Assembly: GCA_023667045.1 (NCBI GenBank)
Contig: JAMPAU010000008.1
Span: 1-64,000, forward strand
Reading direction: 5' to 3'
DNA: 64,000 nucleotides
From: Ruminococcus flavefaciens
GTDB lineage: Bacteria > Bacillota > Clostridia > Oscillospirales > Ruminococcaceae
Made by a program: the position numbers and the translations under genes. This document shows positions 63,999-64,000 of the stretch, piece after piece. Each line of letters starts with the position of its first letter. The stretch's first letter is position 1. The notes below the pieces were generated by a model that was not told where the DNA came from, did not search any database, and saw only the letters and a list, made by a program, of their open reading frames with translations.

Positions 63999-64000
63999 AA

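Overview
The window looks like accessory DNA from an AT-rich Gram-positive gut anaerobe of the Ruminococcus type (Oscillospiraceae). The taxonomic cues are three dockerin-bearing proteins, a cohesin, BspA-type leucine-rich repeat surface proteins, strong AGGAGG ribosome sites, and integrative elements of the kind common in Clostridia. I found no rRNA gene, no complete tRNA and no CRISPR array. All functional calls come from reading motifs by eye. No database search was run.

Layout. Two identical 47-bp copies of the 3' half of an initiator tRNA(fMet) gene (6376-6422 and 30571-30617) divide the window into three elements. Both copies lack the 5' half of the tRNA, so they look like internal junctions of a tandem array at one tRNA site. 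Element A (left edge to 6376) carries the tail of a class II glutamine amidotransferase, a tyrosine integrase with a HicB-like tail, an unknown gene and a P-loop ATPase. Element B (6423-30570) carries an AAA/PD-(D/E)XK protein, two very large secreted repeat proteins, a recombinase bracketed by a 20-bp inverted repeat, an XRE regulator, a helicase, a structured non-coding stretch, a DUF960 protein, an amidoligase plus glutamine amidotransferase pair, a second helicase with an attenuator leader, and an Xis/Int module beside the right att copy. Element C (30618 onward) starts with two gene fragments, hsdR and a dockerin protein.

The main novelty candidate is the single-strand gene cluster at 33124-56151, preceded by a good sigma-A promoter. 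Its seventeen tightly packed genes encode a membrane protein, an Hsp70-like ATPase, a degenerate kinase C-lobe fused to a second Hsp70-like domain, a radical-SAM activase-like protein, two coiled-coil proteins, a double AAA+ ATPase, zinc/membrane proteins, a P-loop GTPase-like protein with a degenerate partner, several unknown proteins, a HerA-like ATPase and a possible PD-(D/E)XK nuclease. I infer a multi-NTPase conflict or stress-surveillance system. No single gene proves that.

A second strong candidate is a putative promoter inversion switch at 18726-20118. A tyrosine recombinase and an outward promoter lie between perfect 20-bp inverted repeats. In the present orientation the promoter fires into a terminator. 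Inverted, it would point at the two-gene dockerin/LRR surface-protein operon.

The right end (56152-64000) holds a decayed prophage: a primase tail, a terminase small subunit that lost its ATG, a terminase large subunit with a stop, portal and protease fragments, and a capsid gene on the opposite strand. It also holds a RelBE-type toxin-antitoxin pair, an ECF-like sigma factor, and a minus-strand operon of coiled-coil and Cys-rich proteins running off the edge.
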